Below are positions 43,805 through 54,449 of a stretch of 64,000 nucleotides of DNA, piece after piece (the stretch's first letter is position 1; each line of letters begins with the position of its first letter). This DNA is from Rheum nobile. Lineage: Eukaryota > Streptophyta > Magnoliopsida > Caryophyllales > Polygonaceae. The notes beneath the pieces were generated by a model. It saw only the letters and a program-made list of their open reading frames with translations. It made no database searches and was not told the origin of the DNA. The stretch covers positions 5,270,001-5,334,000 of the forward strand of contig WOAB01000563.1 in NCBI GenBank assembly GCA_027886185.1, written 5' to 3'. A program made the translations under genes and the position numbers.

Positions 43805-44822
43805 ATATGTTGGACGAGCAGCATCGGTTTGCCACTAGCTTGGATCGTATGTCTGCAGATGTGTCTGTTGTCAGGAGGACATAGAATTCGCATGGGGAGC
43901 TCATAGTTGAGCTTGATGAGGATGTACGGATGCTTCGGGATCAGCAGCTGGTGGCAAGTACTTACGGCCAACACTGTGACACGTTTGCTAGAGACGAGTG
44001 GGAGCACTATAGGGGTCGACGGACGCTGAGCTTGATTTCATCAACGCTTTTTCACCGCCGCGCCAGCCCCGACATCCAAGACAGGGCCCACCTCGGCGAC
44101 GTTAGTGAGTATTTTTCTTTTCCCCCAGATTTTTAATTTTTGTCTTTCATTACATTGAGGACAATGCAATGTCTAAGCATGGGGGAGGGATTTGTATTCG
44201 CTGGTCGCTGGTATTTACAGGAGTTATACTTGCTGGTCGTTTTAAAAAAAAAACGAAAAAAGAAAAGAAAAAAAAAAGAAATGAAGAAAATCCTGACTAA
44301 GCTGAAAACCTGAAAGGGCGGCTAAGGCAAAATTCAGGGGTCCGGGCCAGCATTAGGCTGGGGTAATAAGAGGCTAAAGAGTGATGTGAGATTGGTGAGC
44401 CCATCTTTGAAAAATGAAATGAGTGGCTAGGTGAAAACCCGAAAGGGCGCCTAGGTAAAAATGAGTGAAAAGAAGAGGAGTGATTATTAGGATTCATTCA
44501 TTCTGGCATGGCGACATAAGTGGTGGAATCATAAGGAGAATTCGGGTAGGTCACTTTGGGAGTTATAAGGAGATATACTGGAGCTAGGATTAGATGGTCA
44601 CATTCACTCTATGGTGTTCGGGTTAAGCTTGGGGGAAGTACTCTGCTTTCCTTGAAGATGGTGTGTTGTGTTGTTGTGTTGTTGCCCTAGAGATTCATGA
44701 GTAGGTACAGTTCTTAGTGGAGATTGGTTTGCTGTGTTTCCTGAGACCTTGGGTATTTCATTGGAGGAGTAGGTTTCCATTAGCTTACTCGAGGACGACC
44801 AAGGTCTAAGTATGGGGGAATT
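43805..44822 (+). promoter_or_regulatory. Element A 3' frame end and 3' non-coding hairpin region
   Basis: Resumes element A after composite C (frame traceable to about 44133, MLRDQQLVASTYGQHCD). Then CATTG-AGGA-CAATG (44153-44166), a weaker CC-TGAAA-GG (44309-44317), CCAGC-ATTAG-GCTGG (44347-44361) and CCC-GAAA-GGG (44438-44447), in the same order as in B and D. Ends in the purine tract before the LTR. Confidence 0.6.
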
Positions 44823-46120
44823 TGATACGCTCTACTTTATAGTGCGTAACTATGAGCTGTTATTGGATTATAGGCACCATTTGTGTGGAGTTAGGAGACA
44901 ATCTAGGATAATGGAGTTGTAGAGAAGGAGTGGTGAAGAGAAGGAGTTTAGTGGAGTATTGAAGCATTAAGGAGCAATGAAGGCCACCGATAGTAGACCG
45001 CGGCCGTGGGCGAGAGAAGAACAAGTCGCGGCACCACAAGAGGAACCACGGGCGCGGGATAATGGCCGCGGTCCCGGCACAACAAGGCAGCCGCAGGAGA
45101 GAGCCGAGATGGACGAAGCCGCGGGGGATCAAGACACTCAAAGCCGCGATCACGGGGACAATTGCCGCGGTCGCGGCCCAGACGCGGAGCGTTTCGGGAT
45201 TTCGTCCGAGATCTTTGTTTATTTTATTTTATTTCCTTTTATTTCGGTTATTATATTTTTAGGAGATTATGATTTTTATCTTAGGAAGATTTGATTTGCT
45301 AGGTTATTATCTTCCTTTTAAAACACTAGACTTTCATTATCGCTTTTATCATCGTTCATTATTTTCTCATGAGTTTTGTGTTTTAGAAGACTATGAAGAA
45401 CTAAGTTTCCATTGCTTAGTCAGACATTTGAAGCCTTCGTTTGATTTGGTTGTAAGATTATAACTCTTATTCTATTCCTTTGAATGTATTGATTCTCTTG
45501 TGCTTCATCCCTTTGAGTTTTGCTGATTTGACTAGCCTAATCAACTAGTTGTTATTGGTATTATTCTTGTGCTAGAGTTAGACTGTTTCTGGTTGAAATA
45601 CCTAATTCAGAGTAGCAACTACGATATTCTAGAACTGGTTGGAATAGTTTATTGTAGAGAGAATTGATTGCATGCTAAGTAAAACTGGTTGTTTTAGTTG
45701 CATGTATCTATTGGAATTCCTGAACTTCCTGCTGCTATTGAATTGAATCTGGATGGTTTCCTGGTTATTTGATAGTTAGTATTCTCATGGTCTGATTGTC
45801 CTATTAATAACTTAAGAAACGGAATATGAACATTCATTATTCTAAAGAACTTGAGATAATCAATGATTCATCAATCAAATTGAAGTGTGGATATTTATTT
45901 GGTTGAGCTATTTTGCATCCATTATTTACAAACTCTTTTCACTCGTTTTCATTGTTACTTATTACAATCATCACAAAAACCCCTTTTGTTACTATTGGTA
46001 TATAATTTCTGCATATAGGAAGAATACTTGGCTCTCTGTGGGATCGATCCTTACTTACCCGACTACATTAGTTAGGTTTTTGAGGTTATTTGTTAGGTGT
46101 ACACGACTAAACGCCTATCA
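44823..46120 (+). repeat. Element A 3' LTR (1298 bp)
   Basis: Pairs with 22584-23880 with scattered substitutions and small indels, including a loss of about a dozen bases in the T-rich block and an insertion in the GC-palindrome zone (45001-45190). Confidence 0.92.
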
Positions 46121-46378
46121 TTTACTAACGCATTGTTGTGGAGATCAATGGTCCTAGAAGGATTCCTCCATTGATTTGCAATAATCTTTTGCAATCTTTG
46201 TTTCTTTCTTAGTTATTAGTTACCAGCAAAAATTCCCCATTTACGGATTATTTTACTAGTCAAAGTTACAATTGATACTACTTAGTCCTCGTGAGAACGA
46301 TACACGAAAACTACAACTGAGCCTATATACTTGTGGTAGGTTTTGGTCCAATCAAGTTTTTGGCATCGTTGTTGGTGA
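46121..46378 (+). repeat. Element E 5' LTR right part and decayed primer site
   Basis: LTR remainder to 46354 (GTCCAATCA) followed by TTTTTGGCATCGTTGTTGGTGA. The latter aligns with the Athila primer site with five changes, mostly C to T or G to A. This fixes E as an older Athila-like element into whose LTR A inserted. Confidence 0.65.
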
Positions 46379-46494
46379 CTATTGTTAGTATTAGTTGTTT
46401 TCCTACAACTGGTTCGACTAAGTCTTTGTTTTATTTTTGATCTTGTTTATTCTGTCTTTGGTTTCAGGTTTGTTTCCTTCTAAAGCGAAGAGAC

Positions 46495-47350
46495 ATGAGC
46501 ACTGATAATCTCAATGACTACGATCCCGAACTTGAGCGTACTTTTTGCTTAAGAAGAAGGCAATAATGCGAAGCTAGTGAACAAGCAATGGCTGACGACC
46601 AAGATCCGAACAACAATTATCTGCAAGTTAGGCCGCCACCTATGATGCTTGGTGATTATGTGATGCCTAATCACCTCGGTCCTATTTCTAGTGTTGTTCA
46701 ACCTTTAGTGAAAGCCTAAAATTTTGAGCTAAAACCTTCTCTGATCAATATGGTTCGGCAAAATGAGTTTGGAGGTCTGCCTTCGGAGAACCCCACCAAC
46801 ATATGAATACGTTCGTAGAGCTGATGGACACAGTTAGGTTCATGAAGTGTCAGAGGATGCGCTTTTGCTGCACACTTTCTCATTTTCTCTTCGACACTTG
46901 GCCAAAGCTTGGTTCAAGTCCCTTCCTCAAGGTTCCATAACGACTAGGAATGAGTTAGCCGGCCAAATCCTTCCTCAACAAATATTTCCCACCCAAGAAG
47001 ACTACTGAGATGAGAAACCAGATTACTGCCTTCCAGATGAAGGATGAAGAGTCTCTTTATGAAGGCTGAGAGAGATTCAAAGAGATGCTGATGTTGTGCC
47101 CTCGTCATGGACATCCTAAGTGGGGCCTTCTTCATGTCTTCTGCAATGTTGTTGATAGTTTTATCAAGATAATCATTTATGCTTCAGCAGGAGGTAGAAT
47201 CATGAATATGGAAGTAGATGATGCATGGAATTTGATTGAGAGTACAGCTCAACACTCTCATTATTACAATGACGCTCGCTTTGCTTCAAGTTCCAAGAGG
47301 TCAGCTGGGTTATATAAGGTTGACGCTGAGACACACTGCTTCTCAGATGC
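46495..47350 (+). pseudogene. Element E gag, heavily decayed
   Basis: From ATG 46495 (MSTDNLNDYDPELERTF) many stops and frameshifts follow. Recognisable blocks are NFELKPSLINMVRQNEFGGL and PSENPT, then in other frames FLIFSSTLGQSLVQ-like and YEG-ERFKEMLMLCPRHGHPKW remnants, ending near SAGLYKVDAET. This is the Athila gag order. No translation product is expected. Confidence 0.7.
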
Positions 47351-47479
47351 ATGCTATGGCTAGCCAACAATCCATTGGTTTTTGTAAACTGAGCCACTAT
47401 CCAAGCCAAGGTTGGGTTATCTTCATGTTGTTCATCATCGACTCGAGTCATACTTTGATCCTGCATTTCGGGTAATTCA

Positions 47480-48950
47480 TTCTTAATTCTTTTCATTTGT
47501 TAATTAAGGTTGATAATTTCATTTCTAAGTCTGATTTAGGGTATATATATAAAATAGAGGATTATAAGTTGATTAAATTGTGTTGGAGTATCAAGGATGA
47601 TGGTCAAGAATTCACAATTGTTATAGGATCGATCACTTAGAGTTGGTTACTGAAATCATAAATTTATGAAAATCTTAAGGATGATAGGTGACGTATTTGG
47701 GAGCATGTCCATAAAATTTCATGATCATTGGATCTATATCGAATGAGATAAAAGTCTATATCTGATTCTCAGAATTCATAGAAAATTGGACAAAATAGTT
47801 TAATTTGGGAGTTCATTTGACTTTAGATTGGATTTAGATGTCTGATAAGTTGATGGACTCGTTTGGGAGTCTAGTTTATGTATTTATAATTTTATAACTT
47901 TTGAGAAACTTAGTTATGATTTTATATGGAATCGAGTTGGGTTCGAATCTAAAAAATAGAGGAATATCAGTAGAGTATAATTGTGATATCTATTTGATTT
48001 GAAGTCTGATTTTGGTGATTCTTGAGCTATTGGGTGTGTAGGGTTGAAGGTTATCGCTTTGTAAAAGTCGGGGAATTTTGGACGTTGTTTGTATTGTTTT
48101 TCTATTTTCCAAGTTGATCCTCAAATTTTGGAATTTGGAGGTCTTTTATTAGTACGTGTGTTTTTAAGTGTTTTGTGTTGATTTGTGCTTTTGTAACTTT
48201 ATCACTTGTTTAGGCTTGTGCTTTGAATGACGATTACTCTTGTTTTGAGCTTATTGCTCACTTTTTCGAGGCATATCTTCCTGGACTTATTTAGTTCATT
48301 GCATTAGCATTGAGCAGCATGACGATTACATGTATAGATTTTATATGCAATTCTATTTTTCCCCATTTCCCCTTGTTTTGTGTCTTAGTTGTAGTGCATA
48401 AAAGGTTGTTAGAATCGCGATTCCAAGATCGGATCACAAGCTGCTCTTTGAATCGGATCGTAAAATTGAAACGTAAAATCGTAAGATTCTATAACATAAC
48501 TAAATAGAATAGAAATCAATCTACCAAACAGTAAACTGCTAATATTTGAAGTGAAAAATCAAAGATTAGGTTATCTTATTCTCTCCATATCTGTTTCCAA
48601 TGGGAAAATTCGCTTGGTGAGTAGTGTGCAACTTTAATTAGAAAGAAAACTAATAATTTCACTTGGTGAGTAGTATGCCACCTTATTTACAAGGAAAACT
48701 TATGAATGCATATTAATAAATTGGACTTCACAACTTATGCTTTTAGAGTATATATAGATTAAGAATTTTCGTTTTGGAAATTATAACCCTAAAAACTAAC
48801 GTTTAAATGTTTATAAGACATTAAAATTTGTAAATTAATAAGAACTAATAATTTTTTTCACAATAAGGTGCTTAACTTATTCTTTGAGGACATATGTTAC
48901 AAAAACAAAATATCATTTTTATATTTTAATCTTGGGAAGAAATACTCCTT
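47480..48950. other. AT-rich, no recognised gene
   Basis: May be remaining sequence of element E or another LTR; no partner repeat found. 48394-48500 shares AATCGTAAGATT / GATTCCAAGATCGGATC words with 21330-21480 and 56265-56350. Confidence 0.3.
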
Positions 48951-49448
48951 ATTAGTGCACTTTTGGATCTAAAGAATGCGTTGCACACACGCTCCCAAAT
49001 CCCTACTGGTTTCTCGTTTGCACTCTAGAGCATCATACTCTTTTTGCATAGCAATACACCACTCAAAATCTTTGAGGGCTTGTGTGATGGATTTGGGTTA
49101 TTGTGGGGTGGTATTTGGGCATGTAGGTTGAGTTTGCGGATATGCTTGGTAATACTGTTTTTTAAACGAGTAATTATGGCTCGTTCAGGGGGTAGGGGAG
49201 GTGGTGGTGGCCGGTTTCGTTTTTGAATTGGACGAGTAGATGGATAGGTAGGAGAAGTTGTTTGAGTTTAACTTGGGAAAGTTTGGATATTGGGTCTGAG
49301 GAGATCATGTATAATATTTGTGGGATTTTGGTTGTTATATGGTTGGGTTAAAGGATAAGAATTAATATCTTGAGGATGGGGGTTTGTTGAGGCCGGTGTA
49401 TATAGGAAAGGATTAGGGCCGGCTAATGTGGGTTGTTGTTGGAGTGGG

Positions 49449-50345
49449 CTAGTAGGTGGGGTAATTTGTGGAGTTGGGCGAGTTGGGAGAGAGATTTGTG
49501 GGAGTGGGGCTGTATTGTGGGGTTTGGTTGATTGATTTCAGAAGGTTTTGTGTCAGAAGGATCGGAACGGCAAGGTGGGACCATTCGTCCCCAATGGTTT
49601 CGATTGTAGAGGCATTTTGTGGAGCTCGGGTTTGGTAAGGGTAGTCTGTTTCAAGGAACCAGACATGGCGCAATGTGTAGAGTCTTTTTGTAGATGGATC
49701 CATGCATTGCTAAGCATGTTGAGACGATGAATAACCTACAAAAACACAAATAATAGACTTGGATTCAAGTTTATGGGCAATGTAAGGTTTTAACCAAGAA
49801 AAACACAAGCATATGAAACTCTTTAACTTATGATAATCAGTTTGCTTTTTGAGGAAATTGGAATATGGAGACTCAAGATTGAGGATAGGAGTAGGCATTC
49901 TGTTGATTAGGTAAACCGCAATAATCAAAGCTCTAGGCTAGTGATCAAGCGGCATACCCGAATAATTTAGCATGGAAGGACCAGTTTCAACAATGTGTCT
50001 ATGTCTTCTCTCTGAGACCCCATTGTGTTTAGGAGTATGTGGATGAGTTGTGAAATGAATAATCCCATTGGTACTCAAGAATGTTTTGAGGGCTATATAT
50101 TCTCCACCATTGTCAGAATACAGAATTTTGATTTTGTGTTTGAAGAAGTTTTCAACCAGAGGTTTGAAGTTTATGAAAACTGATTGTATTTCTGATTTCT
50201 TTTTGAGAGGGAAAAGCCATATATATTTAGTAAAATGATCAACAATAACATAATATCGATGACCATAATACGAATGAACATGAGATAACCAAACATAATA
50301 AAACACAACCTCTGTTGACTTTAGAGTATTCTCATGAAAAGGCAA
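49449..50345 (-). pseudogene. Second Copia: integrase
   Basis: Three frames (49938-50345, 49710-49928, 49449-49703) hold DHFTKYIWLFPLKKKSE (first Asp), ILYSDNGGEYIAL (second Asp), HTPKHNGVSERRHRHIVE (Glu) and the ICVFVGYSSSQHA C-terminal block. Stops near 49930 and 49706 separate them. Confidence 0.85.
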
Positions 50346-50415
50346 TTCTATGACTTTTGTTTATTTCACATGAAATACAATCGGATTGCAAAAACGATGG
50401 AACTCTTAAGTGAAA

Positions 50416-50982
50416 CTATTGTTGAATAAATTTTAAGATGGATGATGATGGGTGGCCGAGCATATGATGCCAGGAGGGGGACGGACTAGCATGAGCGTAG
50501 TTGATAGTAGGATTAGGCGGGGGCCATTTGTAGACACTGTCAACGCAGGTACCTCTAAGAATTGTTATTCCCGTTTTGTTATCCTTCACAAGAAAACTAT
50601 CAGATAAGAAAACAAATGGCATATATGGTTTGATTTGTGAATTGAGATACAAATAGAATATTTTTAGACATGGAAGGGACACAAAAAGTATTAGGAAGTG
50701 AAAATTATTAAGTTTTAGAGTTCCAGTGTGTGTGATATTTAAACTTGTACCTTTGCCCATAAACAATTCATCAGGACCATTTGGGTAGTATAGGGCGAGG
50801 TTGTTGAGATCATGGGTAACATGGTGTGAGGCTCCACTATCAACTAGCCAAGAAGGGTCTGTAGGGGCAGTTTGTAGGTTGTTGGTCGTGGGGTTAGTGG
50901 TTGAGTAACAAGCCGGGGACGGTGGCTGGACTTTAGAAATTTGTTGGCGGAATTGGAGACATTGAGTCAAGACATGATCCAC
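50416..50982 (-). pseudogene. Second Copia: protease and pre-integrase
   Basis: Frame of 188 residues with SWLVDSGASHHVTHDLNNLA (protease active site) and SWHHMLGHPSSSILKFI (HHCC start). A zinc knuckle is not evident; QGRCQWCCVVDHVLTQC just upstream (about 50945-51010) may be its remnant. Confidence 0.8.
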
Positions 50983-51081
50983 GACACAACACCATTGGCA
51001 GCGGCCCTGAAAGGGCTTACCAGTTGACGGATCAGGTTGGTTATTTTGTAGGGGTGGGGCTCGACTGTTGGTGTGTTTGGA

Positions 51082-51951
51082 CTAGGATGGATTATTTTGT
51101 AGGGGAGGTGCATACTGCCATTGCGGAGGAGTATTGGTGGGTCTATTCTTCGGCTTTGGCGGTTTGGTTTGAGCATTCAAGGTTGTAGTCGGTCCTGGAT
51201 GGGACTTGGTTTGAGCATTCAACTTCTCATGTAATTCCTCAAATGAAATTGGTGTATCTCTAGCATTGACCCCATCAACTACATGCTTGTAGTTTTCGTC
51301 CAGTCCCTTGTGGACGTAGTCTATAAGGTCTTCTGAATTGACATGGGCAGCTAGAGAAGCAAGAAGATCGGTTGTCACCTTGATAGATTGCATATAGTAA
51401 GAGATGGGTTGGATGCCTTTGTCTGTTGATCTCAACTTCTCCTTCAATTGCTTGATGTGACCTTAGGAAGCTTTAACAAAGGTCTTCTTTAGCAAATCCC
51501 AAATCTGATAGGTGTAGAATGTTTTTGTGACCAAAGACACTACAAATGATGATAGTGTGCCTAGGACTGCACCATACAAGAGTTGATCATGTCTTTTCCA
51601 GGAAAGGTACGCCGGATTTGGTGATGTCTATGGTGTTGTCGTTGTAGTAATAATGGTCTCCGCAGAAAGTGGGTGCAATCCATACAAAAATTTGAATAGA
51701 TCATATCCTTCGAGAGTGGCTTGAATTTGAACCTTCCAGGTTAAGTAATTTGAGGAGGTGAGTTTGATCACGTTTGTTAGATGGACAATTGTGAAGGGAT
51801 TGTTTGTTTCATGTGGGTTGAGCATTTGTGTGGCAAAATCTGTTGCCATTGTTGTTGTGAAAAAAGAGTTTGTGTGAAGGAAAGAGAGAGGGAGGATCTT
51901 TAGGTTGATACCATATAGAGAGTTTATAAAAAGCGTAATTGTGATATTCAT
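51082..51951 (-). pseudogene. Second Copia: gag
   Basis: Frames 51628-51951 and 51082-51447 contain VIKLTSSNYLTWKVQIQATL and PISYYMQSIKVTTDLLAS, LIDYVHKGLDENYKHVVDGV, typical of the UBN2 gag. The stretch between (51448-51627) is frameshifted. Confidence 0.8.
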
Positions 51952-52462
51952 TGAAAAGAATACTTATACAAGGATAAGTCTAACAACCAAGAGAGAGAAT
52001 CTCTCTAACTGAATGATAGAAATACAAATAAATAAAATAGTAATTACATTAAATAACTAAGTTATCTAATATCATTATCAATCCCTTTTCATGCACGTTT
52101 TTTTCCTCTTCTTGTTTGTTTGATTGGATATTTACAACATTCAGAAGATGGATTAGTGGAGATCTATGTGTGAAGGAAAGAGAGAGGGAGAATCTTTAGG
52201 TTGATACCATATAGAGAGTTTATGAAAAGCGTAATTGTGATATTCATTGAAACGAATACTTATACAAGGATAAGTCTAACAACCAAGAGAGAGAATCTCT
52301 CTAACTGAATGATAGAAATACAAATAAATAAAATAGTAATTACATTAAATAACTAAATTATCTAATATCATTATCATTCCCTTTCCGTGCACGTTTTTTC
52401 CTTTTCTTGTTTGTTTGATTGGATATTTACAACATTCAGAAGATGGATTGGTGGAGCTCTAT
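51871..52462. repeat. 296-bp tandem direct duplication spanning the Copia LTR
   Basis: 51871-52166 and 52167-52462 are near-identical. Each unit holds about 42 bp of Copia interior, the whole LTR and 27 bp of the flanking LINE, so the duplication arose after insertion. The few differences (for example GATTAGTGGAGATC versus GATTGGTGGAGCTC) date it before much of the local decay. Confidence 0.85.
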
Positions 52463-53195
52463 CTTTTCGTTCATGGTCTGACATACTCGTTAATTTTGCA
52501 ATGATCTGGTCTTTAATGATCGAGATGCCTCCTCTTGGCTTTCCCATGTTGTTTGCTCTGTTTCTCAGGCTTACATGATTGTCAATGCTAAGTTGCATCC
52601 CATCCTTCAGCCCCCTAGTTCACTGAATCCCTGGGTTACATGTAGTTTGGTCCGCTCTTGTTGTTGGATGGGTCTCGTTGTGCACGGATGGAGTATCGAT
52701 CTAATGGCAATCATGGGCCTGCTGGGGGTGGTGGGATATTTTGGGATTCAATCGGTGCTTTTCTGAAGGCCTTTTCGTTCACTTGTGGGAGTTGTAAGGC
52801 ATTGATGGCTGAGTTGTGGGCCATTTTCTATGGGTTGCAGCTAGCGTCGACCTATGGCTTCCCATGCTTGTTCCTCCCTTCTGATTCTGACGCTACTTGA
52901 AAGCTCTTGAACGCCTTGCACATGACATCTTCTTCTAACTTCTTTTTGTTAGACTCTTATTGCCGCCTTAAGGCCTCTGCCGCTAGGGAGGTCCGTGTTT
53001 ATCATATTGTCCCACTACTAATAAAGTCGTTGATGCCATGGCTAACTATGCCTTAGTCTCCCATTTGTTGAATTTGTTGCCCCTCCCCCATGTATTTTAG
53101 ATGCTTTATCTTTTGATGTACTCCCCTTCTTGGCGCTACTATTCCCACTATCTAATAAAACAATCGCATAGGCTTGGCCTCCTTTTCTGATAAAA
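52435..53195 (+). mobile_element. LINE remnant with RNase H domain
   Basis: Plus-strand frames encode RRWIGGALSFRSWSD, then DGSR...GNHGPAGGGGIFWDSIGAFL, GSCKALMAELWAIFYGLQLA and later VDAMANYALVSHLLNLLPLP. This is the RVT_3-type RNase H at the C-terminus of plant L1-like LINEs; the catalytic Asp and Glu are present but frames shift at about 52897. CTAATAAAACAATCG near 53153 resembles the 3' end. The 5' part (endonuclease, RT) is missing. Confidence 0.7.
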
Positions 53196-53690
53196 AATAC
53201 ATATTTTGAGTTTGTAAATGCAACAATTCTACGTATGTTAGAATTATGGATGGTACTAGCATAAGGTTAGGACTACCCTCCCTATTCACATATATCTCAT
53301 TTAACTTTTAGCTCTCCGTCCGTCTATCCCTATCCTCATTCCCGTTCGAATATTGAAAGTCATCATTGTCTCCATCCCCACGAAGTCCCCTTCCCCATCT
53401 ATTTTTTCTCATTTACCTTTCCCTCACATTTTCCCATCGGGAAGTGGGCATGAGGATCGTTGTCACCGTCGCCATCCCTTTACGGGGAATTATTTTGCCT
53501 CCTTTCTCCATTCATTTTTTTTTTCATTTTCGTCCCCATACAAAAATTCTTCACTGATTTTGGAAAATCTCCTTCCCATTGACATCTCTAATAGGTTCGC
53601 GATTCCACAAATTATCTCTACTAGGTTGTAAAATATGTTCCCATGAATGGAATTCAAATTTCATTAAATGTAACAAATAATTTATATTTC
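53196..53690. other. Pyrimidine-rich TE-like block, no gene
   Basis: Words such as CCCCATC, CCGTCC and CTCCATCCCC recur from 53310 to 53560, as at 5855-5995. Ends of an element were not found. Confidence 0.35.
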
Positions 53691-53954
53691 AGTTCCAAAC
53701 ATACATAAATATACATATATATAATATACTAATGGACACATCAATGTATAAACATCTTACATATTGATAAAAAATAATAAAAGCTGATAAAGAATATAAA
53801 ACAAAAAAATCAACATATATATAGATCTCGATCGGGCCGAGACCAAAACTAATGAAATAAGATCGATAAGTTAACATTAATAGATCACCCTCCTTAAGAA
53901 ATAGTTAGGTCGCTTATTTTGTCTCTACAATCGATCGAGTTGCACAGGCCCTAC

Positions 53955-54170
53955 TTAACAACCACGCACGCCGGAGGAAGGCGGGCAACTCGGAGGAGCT
54001 GGCGGACTTCTGAAGAGCACATTGAGCAACGTTCCGTCGTACTTTACAAGTCGTTCCGCTTCCCCGGCCAAGGGCCTAACGGCTAATCCGACCTGCGAAG
54101 CGCATAGAATGCAAATGACGAAAAGGATTAGAGCAAGAGCAACTTTGTTAATGGTCATGATCGAAGCCAT
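53955..54170 (-). CDS. Small secreted peptide precursor 2 (two-Cys, Pro-rich C-terminus)
   Basis: Single exon, 71 residues, third and most diverged member of the family at 7128 and 63440. Signal peptide about 1-30 (NKVALALILFVICILC core, cleavage after GLA30). The mature part begins Val-Arg-Pro-Leu-Ala-Gly, keeps KYDGTLL (43-49) and ends RSPPAPPSCPPSSGVRGC with Cys62 and Cys71. The spacing between the cysteines is one residue longer than in genes 1 and 3. Conserved against both others: Arg-Pro-Leu, Tyr-Asp-Gly-Thr-Leu-Leu, Pro-Pro, Cys-Pro-Pro and the final Gly-Cys. Those are the probable functional residues. The frame is intact and the upstream region retains the shared TATA box and motifs. 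Confidence 0.78.
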   Translation of the reverse strand: MASIMTINKVALALILFVICILCASQVGLAVRPLAGEAERLVKYDGTLLNVLFRSPPAPPSCPPSSGVRGC

Positions 54171-54289
54171 GTTTGTGTGTGAATTTGAATGAGTTTGGGT
54201 TGTGGCTACGAAGGCTTTTGAGTAGCTATAGCCTATAGTATTGGGATGGGAGTTGTTAAATGTGATGAGGATTTTGGATGGTTAACTCC

Positions 54290-54420
54290 TCCTTTTTATA
54301 CACAAAACAATACGTAGTACTAACAAAGATTATATGGCTTTTACGGTTTTGTTCAAAGATATTAGGGTCAAATTGGCTTGTAAATGGGTTAAGTTTTTTT
54401 AATTAATTTTTGACTTGGTA
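54290..54420 (-). promoter_or_regulatory. Conserved promoter of peptide gene 2
   Basis: TATAAAAA (54293-54300, minus) lies about 125 bp before the ATG; TTGACC (54366-54371, minus) and TTGACT (54410-54415, plus) occupy the same places as in genes 1 and 3, inside conserved blocks GGGTCAAATTGGCTTGTA and TTTGACTTGGTATTGG. Confidence 0.6.
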
Positions 54421-54449
54421 TTGGCCATTGGACACGCCTTCCTAATTTA

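Larger units (their letters stand above)
22584..46120 (+). mobile_element. Athila-like Ty3/gypsy element A (gag-protease only, nested insertions)
   Basis: LTRs are 22584-23880 and 44823-46120. The flanking 5-mers are TCTAC (22579-22583) and TTTAC (46121-46125), a target duplication with one change. The primer site TTGGCGCCGTTGCCGGGGA (23883-23901) is the one I know from Athila/Tat elements; a purine-rich TATGGGGGAATT precedes the 3' LTR. Internal sequence encodes gag, a protease remnant and a 3' frame, with no RT, RNase H or integrase. Composite C/D/B (27590-43804, duplication ATATG) and a hAT MITE (25310-25758) interrupt it. Without insertions it would be about 6.9 kb. Confidence 0.9.
48960..52434 (-). 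mobile_element. 3'-truncated Ty1/Copia element in a LINE
   Basis: Minus-oriented, with LTR at 51913-52139 and a duplicate at 52209-52434. The LTR starts TGTTGTAAATATCC in element orientation and is followed inside by TGGTATCAACCT, like the initiator-Met primer site in its first eight bases. Gag, protease, integrase and the very start of reverse transcriptase (FEWCIAMQKEYDAL near 49030) are found; the rest of RT, RNase H and the 3' LTR are absent. The LINE sequence at 52435 continues the flank copied at 52140-52166, showing insertion into the LINE. Confidence 0.8.
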
